A stretch of DNA of 33,550 nt from Chitinispirillaceae bacterium (GTDB lineage Bacteria > Fibrobacterota > Chitinivibrionia > Chitinivibrionales > Chitinispirillaceae): the NCBI GenBank assembly GCA_016930275.1, contig JAFGHA010000295.1:1-33550 (forward strand). The letters run 5' to 3'. The translations under genes were made by a program, and so were the position numbers. Below, piece after piece: positions 16,424-25,689 of this stretch (the stretch's first letter is position 1; each line of letters begins with the position of its first letter). The notes beneath the pieces were generated by a model. That model had not been told where the DNA came from, made no database searches, and was given only the letters and a program-made list of their open reading frames with translations.

Positions 16424-16897
16424 GTAGAATAAAACGGTTGTGAAGGCGGTTTCATTCATTTTGGGCGATCCGATTTCCGGAAACCCTATTTCTCCTATGC
16501 AAAGTGGGATTTTATCTACTGCTCCTGCCGCTTATACCGGTGATTATCGTGAAATTCAGACGTCGACGTCGTAAGCTGATGCATACCCGTGACCTTTCAA
16601 ATCATACCATATCATTTTTCAACTGACATCAGGAAATCCGGCCTGATCCATTTTTCTTACCCGGCAATAGTCATTGAGATTGTATACGGTTGCCGTATCT
16701 CCTCTGCCGGATGGATTATTCCGGCACGATCTTTTCGGAAGATGAAACGTGTATTCCTTCAGATTCGGTCGATGTAAAATCGATACAATAACCTGCTCCT
16801 TTGATTATATTAATCGCTGACGACCGTTGGTTATTTCGCGGCTTCTCCGGAAATACGATATTCCAGCGCTGACGCCATTTTTTATGAGCGGAGGAAT
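16424..16897. other. Intergenic region before the FN3-repeat gene
   Basis: 474 bases with no supported gene. A GTG-started 40-codon frame (16504-16626) would encode a hydrophobic helix followed by RRRRRK but lacks a ribosome site. The palindrome GATTA-TAT-TAATC (16803-16815) lies 83 bases above the FN3 gene and could be an operator or just AT-rich promoter DNA. Confidence 0.4.
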
Positions 16898-19800
16898 ATG
16901 GTCAACAAAAGGCATACCGGATATACTCCGTTGATGCATGCACTCGGAACCTGCTGGTTATTAGTCGGTTTGATAACCCGTATTCACGCTGCGGAACCTC
17001 CCGGATACCATTTTCCCAACCCCTCGGTGTCTACAAACGGCAGCGTGCGCGTAGTGCTGTTTTTCAACGGCAGACTGTATGTCGGTGGAAATTTCACCAG
17101 TGTTACCGGGACGGATGGTACCCATAGCCGGACCGACATTGCGGCATTCGATACCGCTACCTGGGAGGTTACTTCCTTCCGGGCGAATACCAACAGTGGT
17201 ACCGTCAGAGCGATTGCCGCCGCCTGCGGCAGAGTCTACGCAGGTGGTTCATTCACACGAATCAACGGTGAGTCATGTTCCAAGGTGGCGGCTCTCGATC
17301 CGGTCACCGGTGAAGTTATTGAGGGCTTTCAGAAAAACCGGGGAACAATTGACAGCTCGGTATGGGCGCTCGCCGCCTCCGACAGTGCGTTGTATATCGG
17401 CGGATCATTCAGCACCGTGGATGGGTATCCGCGGCATTATCTTGCCGCCGTGGATCCGGTTGACGGGACACTCGACGATCAATTCATTCCTGATCCTGAA
17501 GAACCGTTCGATGATACCGGAAAAACTGCGGGGGGGGTATATGCTCTGGAAATGCACCCGGACAATCCATCCGTCGTATTCGTCGGGGGTAATTTTCAGA
17601 CTGTTGCAGGGGTTACCGACCGGCGTTTTCTCGTGGCGCTTAATGCAGACGGGTCGTTGGGTCCGGTTTTTCAGGATATGGATCGTAATCCGGTGATTGA
17701 TCTGGATGCCGACAGCGTATTCTGTTTTGTCGCTGCCGGCGGCTGGTCCAACAGGGTTATTTCCTATCGTATCGATGGTGATCCCTATACACGTCAGTGG
17801 CGGAGCCAGTGGGTAAACGGGGATGTTCAGGCGGTTGCCTATGCACGACAGGGCTATGTGTTTTTCGGATGTCATGACGGTGTTCTGGATTCGCTTGATG
17901 ACTACCGGATGGCAGTGCTGAATGCAAACACCGGAGCATTTTATGATATCTACCCGACCACGAACAGTTTTTTCGGTGTCCGTGCTATGGATATTACCGG
18001 GGATTATCTTGCGGTGGGCGGGGATTTTTCCCGTATGAATGAAGTCACGCAGCGGTATCTCGCCGTGTTTTCCGAATTTCCGTTTACCGCGGATGGCGTG
18101 CTGCCACCTGATGTACCATTGCTCTCCTCACCCGATGACCGTATGATGCAGGTTGAATTGTCCGTTTCTCTAAGATGGAATTTTGCGGCGCATGCGGAAA
18201 CGTATGAACTGGAGGTCGCCACGGATCCGCAATTCTCCGATGTCGTGTATTTCCGGAGTGCAATAACGGCATTGCGCCAACGATGCGGCGGTCTTGTAAA
18301 CAGTACCGGCTACTGGTGGCGGGTGCGTGCCGTCAACAGTGCAGGAACCAGTGACTGGTCAATTCCCCGGTACTTCATCACCATTCCGGGACGGAGTGAT
18401 ATCCCATCGTTGTCGGCACCGTCCGATGGAGCTGTGAAGCAGCCGTTGACGGTGGACCTCGCGTGGTATCCGACGATTACCGCACAGTCATATCGGGTGC
18501 AGCTTGCGGAATATTCCGATTTTTCCTTTTCGATAATTGACATGACGGATATCGACGATACAAGTTATGCCGTTGGCGGTCTTATAAAAACCACCACCTA
18601 TTACTGGCGGGTGCTTGCGAGAACGCTTGGTGGAGAAAGTGACTGGTCAACCGCATGGAAATTCGCGACGAGGCCCGATTCAAACGATATTCCGTTGATC
18701 GCGTGCCCTGAAGACGGAGCGACCGGGCAACCACTGAGCGTGCAGTTCTGCTGGCATCCTGTCGCTGCAGCGCAGTCCTATCGCCTGCAACTCTCCACCA
18801 GCCGGCAATTCGATCTCTGTATGGCCGATCGGAATGGAATAAGCGATACGGTACTTTCCATTGAAAATCTCATGAGCAGTACCGTTTATTTCTGGAGAGT
18901 CAATGCGCAGACCGTAGGGGGAGAAAGCGAGTGGTCGGAAATCGGAACCTTCACTACGTTGTCGGGTTCTGCGGATGTTCCTGTTCTCGCTTTCCCTTGT
19001 AACGGTGCAACGGGGCAACCGTCTGAAGTTCCGCTAACCTGGCATCCGACGGAGAGCGCTCTGTCATACAGAGTACAGTGTGATGATGAGGAGAGTTTCA
19101 CTACTCCGGTTGCGGATCAGAACTGCGATATCGATACGTTATTTACCATTGGTAACCTTGGTTCAGCATCGACCTGTTTCTGGCGGGTCAGCGCAATGAC
19201 CGTAAACGGACCGAGTGACTGGTCGACCGTGTGGAGATTTTTCACGGCACCCGGACAGGAGGATGTCCCCGTCATTATTCACCCTGCCGACGGAACAACC
19301 GATCTGCCGGTATCGCTGCAATTCCGGTGGCGGAAGGTGGCATCGGCACAGGGGTACGGTTTTCAATTGGAAAGAACGGACGGAAACGGAACGTTTCTCG
19401 TGAACGTAACGGACGTTCCGGATACCTGTTTCAGTATTGCCGGCCTTGAAAACAATACCGCCTATTCCTGGCGGGTAAACGCCCTTACCGCGGGAGGACC
19501 TTCCGGGTGGGCATCCGCCGGTTTCAGGACGGTTGTTTCGGCCCCTGGAGTACCACAGTGTCTGGTGCCGCTTAACGATGCAGTGCAATGTTCGCTGGAA
19601 ACAACGCTCGAATGGCGAAACGTCGAAAGTGCCGGATCCTATACTGTTCAGGTTTCCACCGATTCGTTATTTTCCGTACTGTTGTACGATACAACGGGTT
19701 GTACGGATACGATATTTGACATATCAGGATTATCGGAAGATACCCGGTATTTCTGGCGGGTGGGAAGTGTCAATGCGGGAGGCGGTACATGGTCGGCAGT

Positions 19801-20386
19801 AATGGGGTTCAGGACAAGATATCCGCTCCCCGCGACGCCGTTTCTGATCTCTCCGGCAACGGGATGCATTGCGACCGATGATACGCTCCGGTTGTTGTGG
19901 AATAAGAGCGAACCGTACGTTTCGAATTATCGCATCGAAATTGCGGCGGATTCGGCGATGCTCGCTCACCTGATTGATACGGTCGTGACTGATACCGAAC
20001 TGATCAGCTGCTCGCTCGATAACGAGTCGACCTTCTGGTGGCGTATCCGGGCGTACAATGAATCCGGATGGAGCGATATAAGTGAAACCCGGGTATTCAG
20101 CACCCGATTTTCATCATCTCCTCCGATGGTGTTTTCTCTGGATAAGATTTTTTCCTCACGTGCCAGGCTTATTGTTACCACCCGGGTTGCGGAGCGTGCG
20201 GTAGTTCAGATCGAATTGCTGGATCTCGCTGGAAACTCGGCAGGAGTACTCATGAGGGCGGAAAGATCGCCCGGAACATATCGTGAATTCTTCCCTGTCG
20301 AGAAACTTTCAGTCGGTACCTACCTGCTGTCGTTCAAAGCGGGAGGATACTACTCCCGTACCAGATACTTTACCTATACAAAGTAA
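16898..20386 (+). CDS. Large secreted delta-60/propeller and FN3-repeat protein with sorting domain
   Basis: 1162-residue exported protein. Signal peptide about 1-31 (ends TRIHAAEP). Residues ~35-395 carry delta-60/propeller-type repeats: GRLYVGGNFTSVTG, GRVYAGGSFTRING, SALYIGGSFSTVDG and VVFVGGNFQTVAG. From about residue 402 come seven FN3-like repeats of ~95 residues, each with a YWWRV/YYWRV/YFWRV core and a GGESDWS-like turn. The last ~75 residues (IELLDLAGNSAG, then GTYLLSFKAGGYY) form a T9SS-type sorting domain. It has no catalytic motif I recognise, so a surface binding, adhesion or scaffold role is inferred. The ribosome site is GGAGG. A G8 tract lies at 17530-17537 within the first domain. 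Confidence 0.82.
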   Translation: MVNKRHTGYTPLMHALGTCWLLVGLITRIHAAEPPGYHFPNPSVSTNGSVRVVLFFNGRLYVGGNFTSVTGTDGTHSRTDIAAFDTATWEVTSFRANTNSGTVRAIAAACGRVYAGGSFTRINGESCSKVAALDPVTGEVIEGFQKNRGTIDSSVWALAASDSALYIGGSFSTVDGYPRHYLAAVDPVDGTLDDQFIPDPEEPFDDTGKTAGGVYALEMHPDNPSVVFVGGNFQTVAGVTDRRFLVALNADGSLGPVFQDMDRNPVIDLDADSVFCFVAAGGWSNRVISYRIDGDPYTRQWRSQWVNGDVQAVAYARQGYVFFGCHDGVLDSLDDYRMAVLNANTGAFYDIYPTTNSFFGVRAMDITGDYLAVGGDFSRMNEVTQRYLAVFSEFPFTADGVLPPDVPLLSSPDDRMMQVELSVSLRWNFAAHAETYELEVATDPQFSDVVYFRSAITALRQRCGGLVNSTGYWWRVRAVNSAGTSDWSIPRYFITIPGRSDIPSLSAPSDGAVKQPLTVDLAWYPTITAQSYRVQLAEYSDFSFSIIDMTDIDDTSYAVGGLIKTTTYYWRVLARTLGGESDWSTAWKFATRPDSNDIPLIACPEDGATGQPLSVQFCWHPVAAAQSYRLQLSTSRQFDLCMADRNGISDTVLSIENLMSSTVYFWRVNAQTVGGESEWSEIGTFTTLSGSADVPVLAFPCNGATGQPSEVPLTWHPTESALSYRVQCDDEESFTTPVADQNCDIDTLFTIGNLGSASTCFWRVSAMTVNGPSDWSTVWRFFTAPGQEDVPVIIHPADGTTDLPVSLQFRWRKVASAQGYGFQLERTDGNGTFLVNVTDVPDTCFSIAGLENNTAYSWRVNALTAGGPSGWASAGFRTVVSAPGVPQCLVPLNDAVQCSLETTLEWRNVESAGSYTVQVSTDSLFSVLLYDTTGCTDTIFDISGLSEDTRYFWRVGSVNAGGGTWSAVMGFRTRYPLPATPFLISPATGCIATDDTLRLLWNKSEPYVSNYRIEIAADSAMLAHLIDTVVTDTELISCSLDNESTFWWRIRAYNESGWSDISETRVFSTRFSSSPPMVFSLDKIFSSRARLIVTTRVAERAVVQIELLDLAGNSAGVLMRAERSPGTYREFFPVEKLSVGTYLLSFKAGGYYSRTRYFTYTK

Positions 20387-20554
20387 TTACCCCCGTTTCT
20401 TACTCTGAATCAAAGTACGGTTCCCCGGTCTGTGCGGCAAAGACGTTGTTTTTCCTCCGTCATATCTCTACAATTAAACAGTAACAGAGAAACCGATACT
20501 CTATTTTTCCCACTAAATTCAAAACTGCTATTCAATCTGTCCGGAGATGCACGT

Positions 20555-23146
20555 ATGCACTTTTATTCCATGAGGTTGTTTTATTGCATTGGTACCCTGG
20601 TTACCGTTACTGTTTCCTCTCTTTTTGCTTCAAAACTGGCACAACTCGGCATACTGGATCAGAACACGCTTATGGTCCATTTTCTCGACGGAGAGGTGAC
20701 TCACCGCGATGACGGTATCGGTCCGAATGCATTCACCAACAATTACCATGAGGATGACATCGATACGGTGAAAACCTATACGCCTTATCTGAATGTCACT
20801 GAAGCACAGCGGGATGAAAACTGGACGCTTGTCTCGTCGGATGATGAAGAATTCGGAAATCCCGGAATACATCCGTCTGACTGCTACCGAAAGACCAAAT
20901 TGAACGGCCATGCGGAACGGGAGTGGCGCGGCAGTGATTTTGTTTACGAGTCCACGTATGAACATACTCTGTATCTGACCTTCACCGGGACATTAAAACA
21001 GGGCAAGTCGTATACGCTTTCCGTTGCCGATACGGTGAATTCCGATAAAGCTTCCGCGACGATCACCTTTGATATTTTTCAGAGCCGTTCCGAAGCGATA
21101 CATGTCAACCTTGTGGGATACGATCCCGATCCCTCCGGAAAGTCGGCGGATGTCTACTGCTGGATGGGGGATGGCGGAACGCGTGATTATTCGGCGTTTG
21201 AAGGGAATACGGTATTTCTGTACGATACTGTCAGTAAAGAGAGTGCCAACGTCGGGACCGTCACCTTCTGGAAGGAGAGCGCCGCCAATGATGTAGGAGG
21301 ATATAACCTGATCAGGTCGTCGGTATGGAATGCGGATTTCCCAAACTTCAACCGACCGGGAGTGTATCGTCTCGCAATCGAAGGTATCGGGTGCAGTCAG
21401 GATTTCACCATTGCGGAGGATATCTATTTCAATCCGTTCATGGTGGGGGTACAGGGTTTTTTCTATATGCGGATCGGACAGGACAGTACTGCCGGTATCA
21501 GACCGGTACCACGCCGACCGCTGTATATTCCCGGAGTCTTTCCACCCTCGACGAAGGTGTATCTGACCACCATGACACCCTATCACCCGGAATGGGAATC
21601 GTTTTCAAGCGGTGATGTGTGGGATCGTCCCAATGATTGGGCGCGTTTCCGGAAAGAGGGAAATCCCATCAACAACAGAGCGTACGGCGGTCACTCCGAT
21701 GCGCTTGACTGGGATCGACACCTGGGGCATGTCGCGATCATCTACGACATGCTGCTTCCGTTTTATCTCACGGATGGCAGTATTGACGATGACAACCTCG
21801 ATATAGCCGAGAGTGGTAACGGTATCCCGGACATTCTCGATGAATCGCGGAACGAAGTTGATTTCTGGCTCCGGCTCAGAGACGGTGAAGCGTACAGTCA
21901 CGGTCTGACCAATCCCAACGATGACGATGAATTTTTTCAGGCCGGGCCCACTGCGGTGGCCGCCTGGGCGAATGCGGCGAACGCGGCGATGCTGGCTGAC
22001 TGTTTCAGAATCGCCGGTCTCGCAGAGCTTTCCAGAGAGTACAGAGACAGTGCAGTAGTGGCCTATACCTTTGCCGAGGGGCAGTCGGATCAGATGCTCG
22101 ATGAAACCCAGGGAATCGGCGATGCGGTCATCAGAGGCAGAGACCTTAAAATGATGGCGGCGGCGGCGCTGTATAATCTTACGGGTCAAACCGACTACGA
22201 AGATGCAGTGCAGGAAGAGAGTCTGGTTAAAAACGACAACTCGATTCTCGAAGATTACGGCAACGGAAATTCGAAAAACCAGATCTGGGCCACTGCGATC
22301 TACCTCATGACTCCGCAGACCGTACATTACCCCGATTTATATGCGAATATGAAATCCTCCGTGATCGCTCAGGCGAAAACCAAGGAAGCCAACCTTTCGA
22401 AATCGCGTCCCTCCCGAAGGAGTACCCTCAACAGTGCCGGATATTTCCGCACTGCACAGAATGTGCATCATACACTGATTGCGCATGCCGTCTGTGATGA
22501 ACCGACCGATAAAACCCTTTTCCGTAGAGCGCTGGTACTCGAGGCCGACTACGGTTTGGGGAGAAACCCGCTGAATATGATACAGATGACTACCGCGAGT
22601 ACTCCACTTGAAGGAAAACGCAGTGTAATCGATGCGTACACCACGGGACACGACGACGGTACCCCCGGAATGCATCCCGGGCATACGCCGTATTTCAATC
22701 TCAACGACTGGGACAAGTCAATGACCATGGGGAGCCCTTCCAAACTGTTTGCGAATGCCTACCCGAGTAATTTTACCGGAACATGGCCGATTGATGAAGG
22801 GTATTTCAATACGAAGTATGTCTGGGCCCATAACGAGTTTACTCCGCAGCAGACCATGCGGGGGAAAATGGCGCTTTATGCGTATCTTTACGGGATCAGC
22901 AAGGATGCTTCATCTGTTTCACATTTCAATTTCAGACCGGGAGCTTCCGCCTCCGGACTCGTGTCCGTGATACAGCGAGGCGACCGGATACAGCTGTTTG
23001 ACTGCGCGGGGCGCATGGTGTGGTGCGGGATGTACGATGGAAATCGTGCTGGGATGTATAAACGGTTGCCGTCACGAGGGATATTCTTTATAAAAGTGGT
23101 TAACAGAAACTGTGTTACAAGGTCTGCTATTAAAGTGATGCTATAA
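20555..23146 (+). CDS. Secreted GH9-family glycoside hydrolase (cellulase-like)
   Basis: 863-residue exported enzyme likely acting on beta-1,4-glucans or related polymers. A signal peptide (ending SSLFAS) is followed by an Ig-like N-terminal CelD_N-type domain (roughly 100-310), then the (alpha/alpha)6 GH9 barrel. GH9 marks: GGHSDALDWDRHLGH, carrying the paired Asp of the usual GGWYDAGDY motif; YGLGRNPLNMIQMTT, the NPxxxS/T region; and YVWAHNEFTPQQTM, with the likely acid Glu. The C-terminus (IQLFDCAGRMVW, RGIFFIKVV, IKVML) is a T9SS-type sorting domain. I chose ATG at 20555, with GGAG upstream and an immediate signal peptide, over the frame start at 20432. It follows the FN3 gene by 168 bases. 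Confidence 0.82.
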   Translation: MHFYSMRLFYCIGTLVTVTVSSLFASKLAQLGILDQNTLMVHFLDGEVTHRDDGIGPNAFTNNYHEDDIDTVKTYTPYLNVTEAQRDENWTLVSSDDEEFGNPGIHPSDCYRKTKLNGHAEREWRGSDFVYESTYEHTLYLTFTGTLKQGKSYTLSVADTVNSDKASATITFDIFQSRSEAIHVNLVGYDPDPSGKSADVYCWMGDGGTRDYSAFEGNTVFLYDTVSKESANVGTVTFWKESAANDVGGYNLIRSSVWNADFPNFNRPGVYRLAIEGIGCSQDFTIAEDIYFNPFMVGVQGFFYMRIGQDSTAGIRPVPRRPLYIPGVFPPSTKVYLTTMTPYHPEWESFSSGDVWDRPNDWARFRKEGNPINNRAYGGHSDALDWDRHLGHVAIIYDMLLPFYLTDGSIDDDNLDIAESGNGIPDILDESRNEVDFWLRLRDGEAYSHGLTNPNDDDEFFQAGPTAVAAWANAANAAMLADCFRIAGLAELSREYRDSAVVAYTFAEGQSDQMLDETQGIGDAVIRGRDLKMMAAAALYNLTGQTDYEDAVQEESLVKNDNSILEDYGNGNSKNQIWATAIYLMTPQTVHYPDLYANMKSSVIAQAKTKEANLSKSRPSRRSTLNSAGYFRTAQNVHHTLIAHAVCDEPTDKTLFRRALVLEADYGLGRNPLNMIQMTTASTPLEGKRSVIDAYTTGHDDGTPGMHPGHTPYFNLNDWDKSMTMGSPSKLFANAYPSNFTGTWPIDEGYFNTKYVWAHNEFTPQQTMRGKMALYAYLYGISKDASSVSHFNFRPGASASGLVSVIQRGDRIQLFDCAGRMVWCGMYDGNRAGMYKRLPSRGIFFIKVVNRNCVTRSAIKVML

Positions 23147-23161
23147 AGAGGGTACTACTTA

Positions 23162-24979
23162 TCACTCCCACTCAATCGTTCCCGGCGGCTTGTGCGTGAT
23201 ATCGTAAAAAATGTCACCAATGCCGTTGACGTTTCGTGCTTCCACTACGATCGTATCGAGGGTATCTTCTTTAAGTGGTGTAAAGCGGGCAGTCATCGCT
23301 TCCTGGGAGACGATCGGCCGAAGTACTACGCAAGCGTTACCGTTCTCATCAATTAACGGCAGGAGAACCACCGGCATCTGCCAGACGGTGTCGTATTCTC
23401 CAGATGCCTGCAGTGCCCGGGTAACGATATCATCAATCGCGCGGAGCATGGCAAGCCGTTTTTTCGTGACGTATCCCTCGATAAGACGGTACACGGGGGC
23501 GGGCGCCCCCCGGGATAACCGGTACACGACCCGGTTGACGGATTTGACCCCGTTGGTGATACGGGTGGAGAGTGTATCGAGCCTGTTCCAGTCGAGCGGT
23601 CCTTCAAGCAGGGCCGGGTGGGCATAGGTACGCTCATCACCCTGAACGCCCACGCTGCGCAGCGGCAGAATGGAGGCGGTATATCCGGTATCGGCGACAC
23701 ATTTTGCGAGCACCGATCTGTCTGATTCGGATACGGGGTCAACCTTGCCGTCACTGCAGAGCAGTCGCACGCCGAGTCCGGGGCCGGGAAACGGGTGTCG
23801 CCAGATAAGTCCGTGCGGCAGGCCGAGTGTGGTGCCGAGTTCTCTTACCTCATCTTTGTAGAGCTGTGCAAGCGGTTCAATGACCAACCCCCGTTTGATG
23901 AGTTCGAGAATCGGGTCAACACGGTTGTGGTGGGTTTTAATGCGGTCGGCATGTTCGGTACCGGCACTTTCGATGGTGTCGGGATAGATCGTGCCCTGTG
24001 TGAGAATCCATTCGTCGGGATTGAGCCCCAGATCGGCGAGCGCCCGTTCCTTGACGGTAAGGAACATCTCCCCGATGATCGCCCGTTTCTTTTCCGGATC
24101 GGCCACACCGGCGAGTGCACCGAGAAAATCATCGGTGGCATCGATCACCCTGAGATTGTCGAAACCGTGCTGCTGCATATAGTCGAGGACTGCTTCGGAT
24201 TCCAGATGGCGCATGAGACCATTGTCGATGTGCAGGCCGAGCACCCGTTTCGGACCGAGTATCCTGTTGAGCAGGGTAAAGGCGACGGTGGAATCAACTC
24301 CGCCCGAAACAAGCAGAAACACGTTGCGTGTACCGCAGGCGGTATTGATGGCTTCCGAGATTTCTTCGAGGAAGGCGGTACTGTTCCAGTTTTTTTCGCA
24401 TCCGCAAATAGTCAGAAAGTTATCGAGAATTTTCATGCCGTGAGGGGTGTCGGTCACTTCGGGATGGAACTGGAGGCCGTAGATTTTCCGCTGTTCACTG
24501 CTTACGGCGGTAAACTCACAATCATCGGTGGAACCGATCACCGAAAAACCTTCGGGGAGGCTCATGACCATGTCTCCGTGGCTCATCCAGACGGGTTCCC
24601 TTTTTTCCAGACCGGAAAACAGCGGAGAGGTCCCTTTGCGTGACATTGATGCGCTGCCGTATTCGCCGTGAACGCTTCCTTTCCCCACGCTGCCTCCGAG
24701 ATGCCGCATCAGAATCTGATGACCGTAACAGAGTCCGAGTACCGGAATGTCGAGATCGAGAATTGCCGTGTCGAACCGAGGGCTTTCGGGGTCAAGACAG
24801 CTGAAGGGTGATCCTGAAAAAATTATTCCTTTGAATCCGGACAGATCTCCCGCAGTGGTTGAACTTCGTACGATTTCGGAATAGACTCCGAGTCGTCGGA
24901 CGCGGTTGGCGATAAGATGGGCGTATTGTCCGCCGAAATCGAGGACGGCAATCCGGTCATTCTGTTGCACTGATGTCAT
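23162..24979 (-). CDS. guaA: GMP synthase (glutamine-hydrolysing), long form
   Basis: Converts XMP, glutamine and ATP to GMP. The class I amidotransferase domain (1-190) has the nucleophile in GLCYGHQ (Cys84) and the partner His/Glu in FHPEVTD (~172-174). The ATP pyrophosphatase domain has the PP-loop SGGVDS (225-230), and the core HPFPGPGLGVR and the C-terminal end GDIFYDITHKPPGTIEWE are canonical. At 605 residues it is ~80 longer than the usual ~515-525-residue bacterial enzyme; the extra length lies between FPGPGLGVR and the C-terminus (GPLDWNRLDTLSTRITNG region), as in the long, human-like GMPS type. Ribosome site GGAAAG. Convergent with the GH9 gene. Confidence 0.93.
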   Translation of the reverse strand: MTSVQQNDRIAVLDFGGQYAHLIANRVRRLGVYSEIVRSSTTAGDLSGFKGIIFSGSPFSCLDPESPRFDTAILDLDIPVLGLCYGHQILMRHLGGSVGKGSVHGEYGSASMSRKGTSPLFSGLEKREPVWMSHGDMVMSLPEGFSVIGSTDDCEFTAVSSEQRKIYGLQFHPEVTDTPHGMKILDNFLTICGCEKNWNSTAFLEEISEAINTACGTRNVFLLVSGGVDSTVAFTLLNRILGPKRVLGLHIDNGLMRHLESEAVLDYMQQHGFDNLRVIDATDDFLGALAGVADPEKKRAIIGEMFLTVKERALADLGLNPDEWILTQGTIYPDTIESAGTEHADRIKTHHNRVDPILELIKRGLVIEPLAQLYKDEVRELGTTLGLPHGLIWRHPFPGPGLGVRLLCSDGKVDPVSESDRSVLAKCVADTGYTASILPLRSVGVQGDERTYAHPALLEGPLDWNRLDTLSTRITNGVKSVNRVVYRLSRGAPAPVYRLIEGYVTKKRLAMLRAIDDIVTRALQASGEYDTVWQMPVVLLPLIDENGNACVVLRPIVSQEAMTARFTPLKEDTLDTIVVEARNVNGIGDIFYDITHKPPGTIEWE

Positions 24980-25030
24980 ATACCGATCTTTCCATTAAGA
25001 GAACAGGACAATATACAATCCGGTACTATT

Positions 25031-25051
25031 GCCTGTATCCGGGAAACAGGC
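25031..25051 (+). other. Short hairpin upstream of the HAMP protein gene
   Basis: GCCTGT (25031-25036) pairs with ACAGGC (25046-25051) around a 9-base loop, followed by TATTTT. It lies in the divergent guaA/HAMP-gene spacer, about 50 bases above the HAMP gene. Role unknown. Confidence 0.3.
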
Positions 25052-25100
25052 TATTTTATGGTAACTTAATGAATTTTCGAACGGAGAAGGAGCCACTTCC

Positions 25101-25661
25101 ATGGAGGATAAACATTCCCGCCGCCGGGTGAAAAATTTTTTCCTGAAAAAATCAATTCAGATCCGTATGATTACCGGGATTTTCTTCACCGTGCTGGTTA
25201 TGGGGCTGATCACGACCGGACTGCTCGCGTTTATTTACAATACGAAGGCACAACAGGGCAGTTTTTACTATATGAGTAACGACGTGATGCAGGACCTCGA
25301 ACTTACCAGTGTACTCGGGATTATTCTCCCTCCTATCATCGCGGTTGAAATCATAGCCGTTCTCATCGCCTTCGGAATCGGTTTGTTCAGTTCACGCGCC
25401 GTCGCCGTTCCACTCTATAAAATAGAGAAGTGGGCCATAAGACTGAAAAACGGTAAACTCAACACGACACTTGCTTTCAGAGAAGAGAAACGGATGAAGG
25501 ATCTCACCATCCAATGCAACGCAGTGACCGATTTCTTCCGTTCTCTCGTGAGCGATATCCGCGAACATACTGACGCGATTTCTCACAAACCGAACGATGT
25601 CCCGGTGGTTGTACTGCGGACACAGCGAATCAGGGAGCTTCTGGACAAGGTTGAATTGTAG
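25101..25661 (+). CDS. Orphan two-helix membrane protein with HAMP-like domain
   Basis: 186 residues: basic N-terminus, helix 1 (~24-46, MITGIFFTVLVMGLITTGLL), a short ~30-residue exterior loop, helix 2 (~74-98, IILPPIIAVEIIAVLIAFGI), then a HAMP-like segment starting SSRAVAVPLYKIEKWAIRLK with the expected Pro, GKLNTTLAF and a second amphipathic helix CNAVTDFFRSLVSDI. It ends after ~40 more residues with no kinase, cyclase or methyl-accepting module. The layout is that of a chemoreceptor or sensor cut after HAMP. It may pass a signal by contact with a separate output protein. Good ribosome site AAGGAG. Its stop codon lies within the hairpin shared with dnaJ. Confidence 0.7.
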   Translation: MEDKHSRRRVKNFFLKKSIQIRMITGIFFTVLVMGLITTGLLAFIYNTKAQQGSFYYMSNDVMQDLELTSVLGIILPPIIAVEIIAVLIAFGIGLFSSRAVAVPLYKIEKWAIRLKNGKLNTTLAFREEKRMKDLTIQCNAVTDFFRSLVSDIREHTDAISHKPNDVPVVVLRTQRIRELLDKVEL

Positions 25662-25689
25662 CAGGGGTAAAAAATTTAACCCCTGCTAC
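25658..25689. terminator. Convergent inverted repeat spanning both stop codons (HAMP gene / dnaJ)
   Basis: GTAGCAGGGGT (25658-25668) is a perfect 11-base complement of ACCCCTGCTAC (25679-25689), with an A/T-rich loop. The TAG stops of the plus-strand gene and of dnaJ both lie inside the arms. No T-tract follows on either strand, so it is probably a bidirectional hairpin that protects or ends both mRNAs. Confidence 0.55.

Noticed and set aside
16504-16626. GTG-started 40-codon frame encoding a hydrophobic helix followed by RRRRRK
   Set aside because: The product looks like a small membrane peptide, but there is no ribosome site, no ATG and no neighbour support.
16803-16815. GATTA-TAT-TAATC palindrome as an FNR-type site
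   Set aside because: It does not match TTGAT-N4-ATCAA and AT-rich palindromes of this size are common in promoters.
23795-24643. 282-codon open frame on the plus strand opposite guaA
   Set aside because: It lies entirely antisense to a confidently identified gene, has no ribosome site or recognisable domain, and such long antisense frames are expected from codon bias.
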